Below, piece after piece: positions 63,901-64,000 of a stretch of 64,000 nt of DNA; position 1 is the first letter of the stretch, and every line of letters starts with the position of its first letter. Below the pieces are notes generated by a model. The model saw nothing but the letters and a program-made list of their open reading frames with translations, was not told the DNA's origin and made no database searches. A program made the position numbers and the translations under genes. Origin of the DNA: Chromobotia macracanthus (Eukaryota; Chordata; Actinopteri; Cypriniformes; Botiidae); the NCBI GenBank assembly GCA_036877525.1, contig JAZGTH010000008.1:5328501-5392500 (forward strand), given 5' to 3'.

Positions 63901-64000
63901 CCTTTCATTATGACCTTTTCAATACCTACATTTAAATGTATTTCAAAAAAGTTCAAAAGCTTTTATCATTGAATCATTATCTCTGATCATAGATGTCTCA

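Overview
This is vertebrate nuclear DNA, almost certainly from a teleost fish. It is AT-rich, with long introns bounded by GT-AG sites, TA and CA microsatellites, Tc1/mariner-type transposon remains and a tRNA-derived SINE of a type common in teleosts. Some of the repeats resemble ones frequent in ostariophysan fishes, but the species cannot be fixed from the sequence alone.

The only gene I can support is part of NAALADL2 (N-acetylated alpha-linked acidic dipeptidase-like 2), on the plus strand. Four coding exons are visible: A (19173-19671), B (39929-40190), C (50388-50507) and D (55023-55161). Joined, they are in frame and give about 337 codons: an acidic cytoplasmic tail, one transmembrane segment (type II topology), a stalk, and the start of the protease-associated/transferrin-receptor-like ectodomain. 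The peptidase-like and dimerisation regions lie beyond position 64000. The first 19.2 kb is upstream intron or 5' flank. The introns are about 20.3, 10.2 and 4.5 kb, and a further intron of at least 8.8 kb runs off the right end.

Region by region: 1-19 kb is non-coding with several decayed transposons (inverted-repeat pair at 2.06/2.89 kb, tail-to-tail Tc1/mariner fragments at 3.1-3.6 kb, a small inverted-repeat element at 4.6 kb, a broken Tc1 element at 6.07-7.47 kb, a dispersed repeat at 8.6 kb, a related repeat pair at 14.2 and 16.7 kb) and a very C-rich tract at 10.39 kb. The 20-kb A-B intron holds no recognisable gene, apart from a CTCF-like motif at 28.79 kb and a possible transposon-like block at 26.8 kb. 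Just after exon B there is a perfect 36-bp-arm hairpin, then the dominant oddity of the window: a 7.16-kb minisatellite (40461-47619) of an 18-bp unit with 36-bp dimers and superposed long-range periodicities of 1908 and 2749 bp. Because the unit is a multiple of 3 and stop-free in five of six frames, it creates reading frames of more than 1000 codons on both strands. I regard these as artefacts, not genes. The C-D intron contains a SINE remnant 56 bp after exon C and further Tc1/mariner debris. The last 9 kb is intron with a 107-bp TA tract.

I did not find a new multi-gene system. The best candidates for follow-up are the higher-order minisatellite, the hairpin beside the exon B splice donor, and a few transposon-free intronic stretches that could be conserved regulatory elements.
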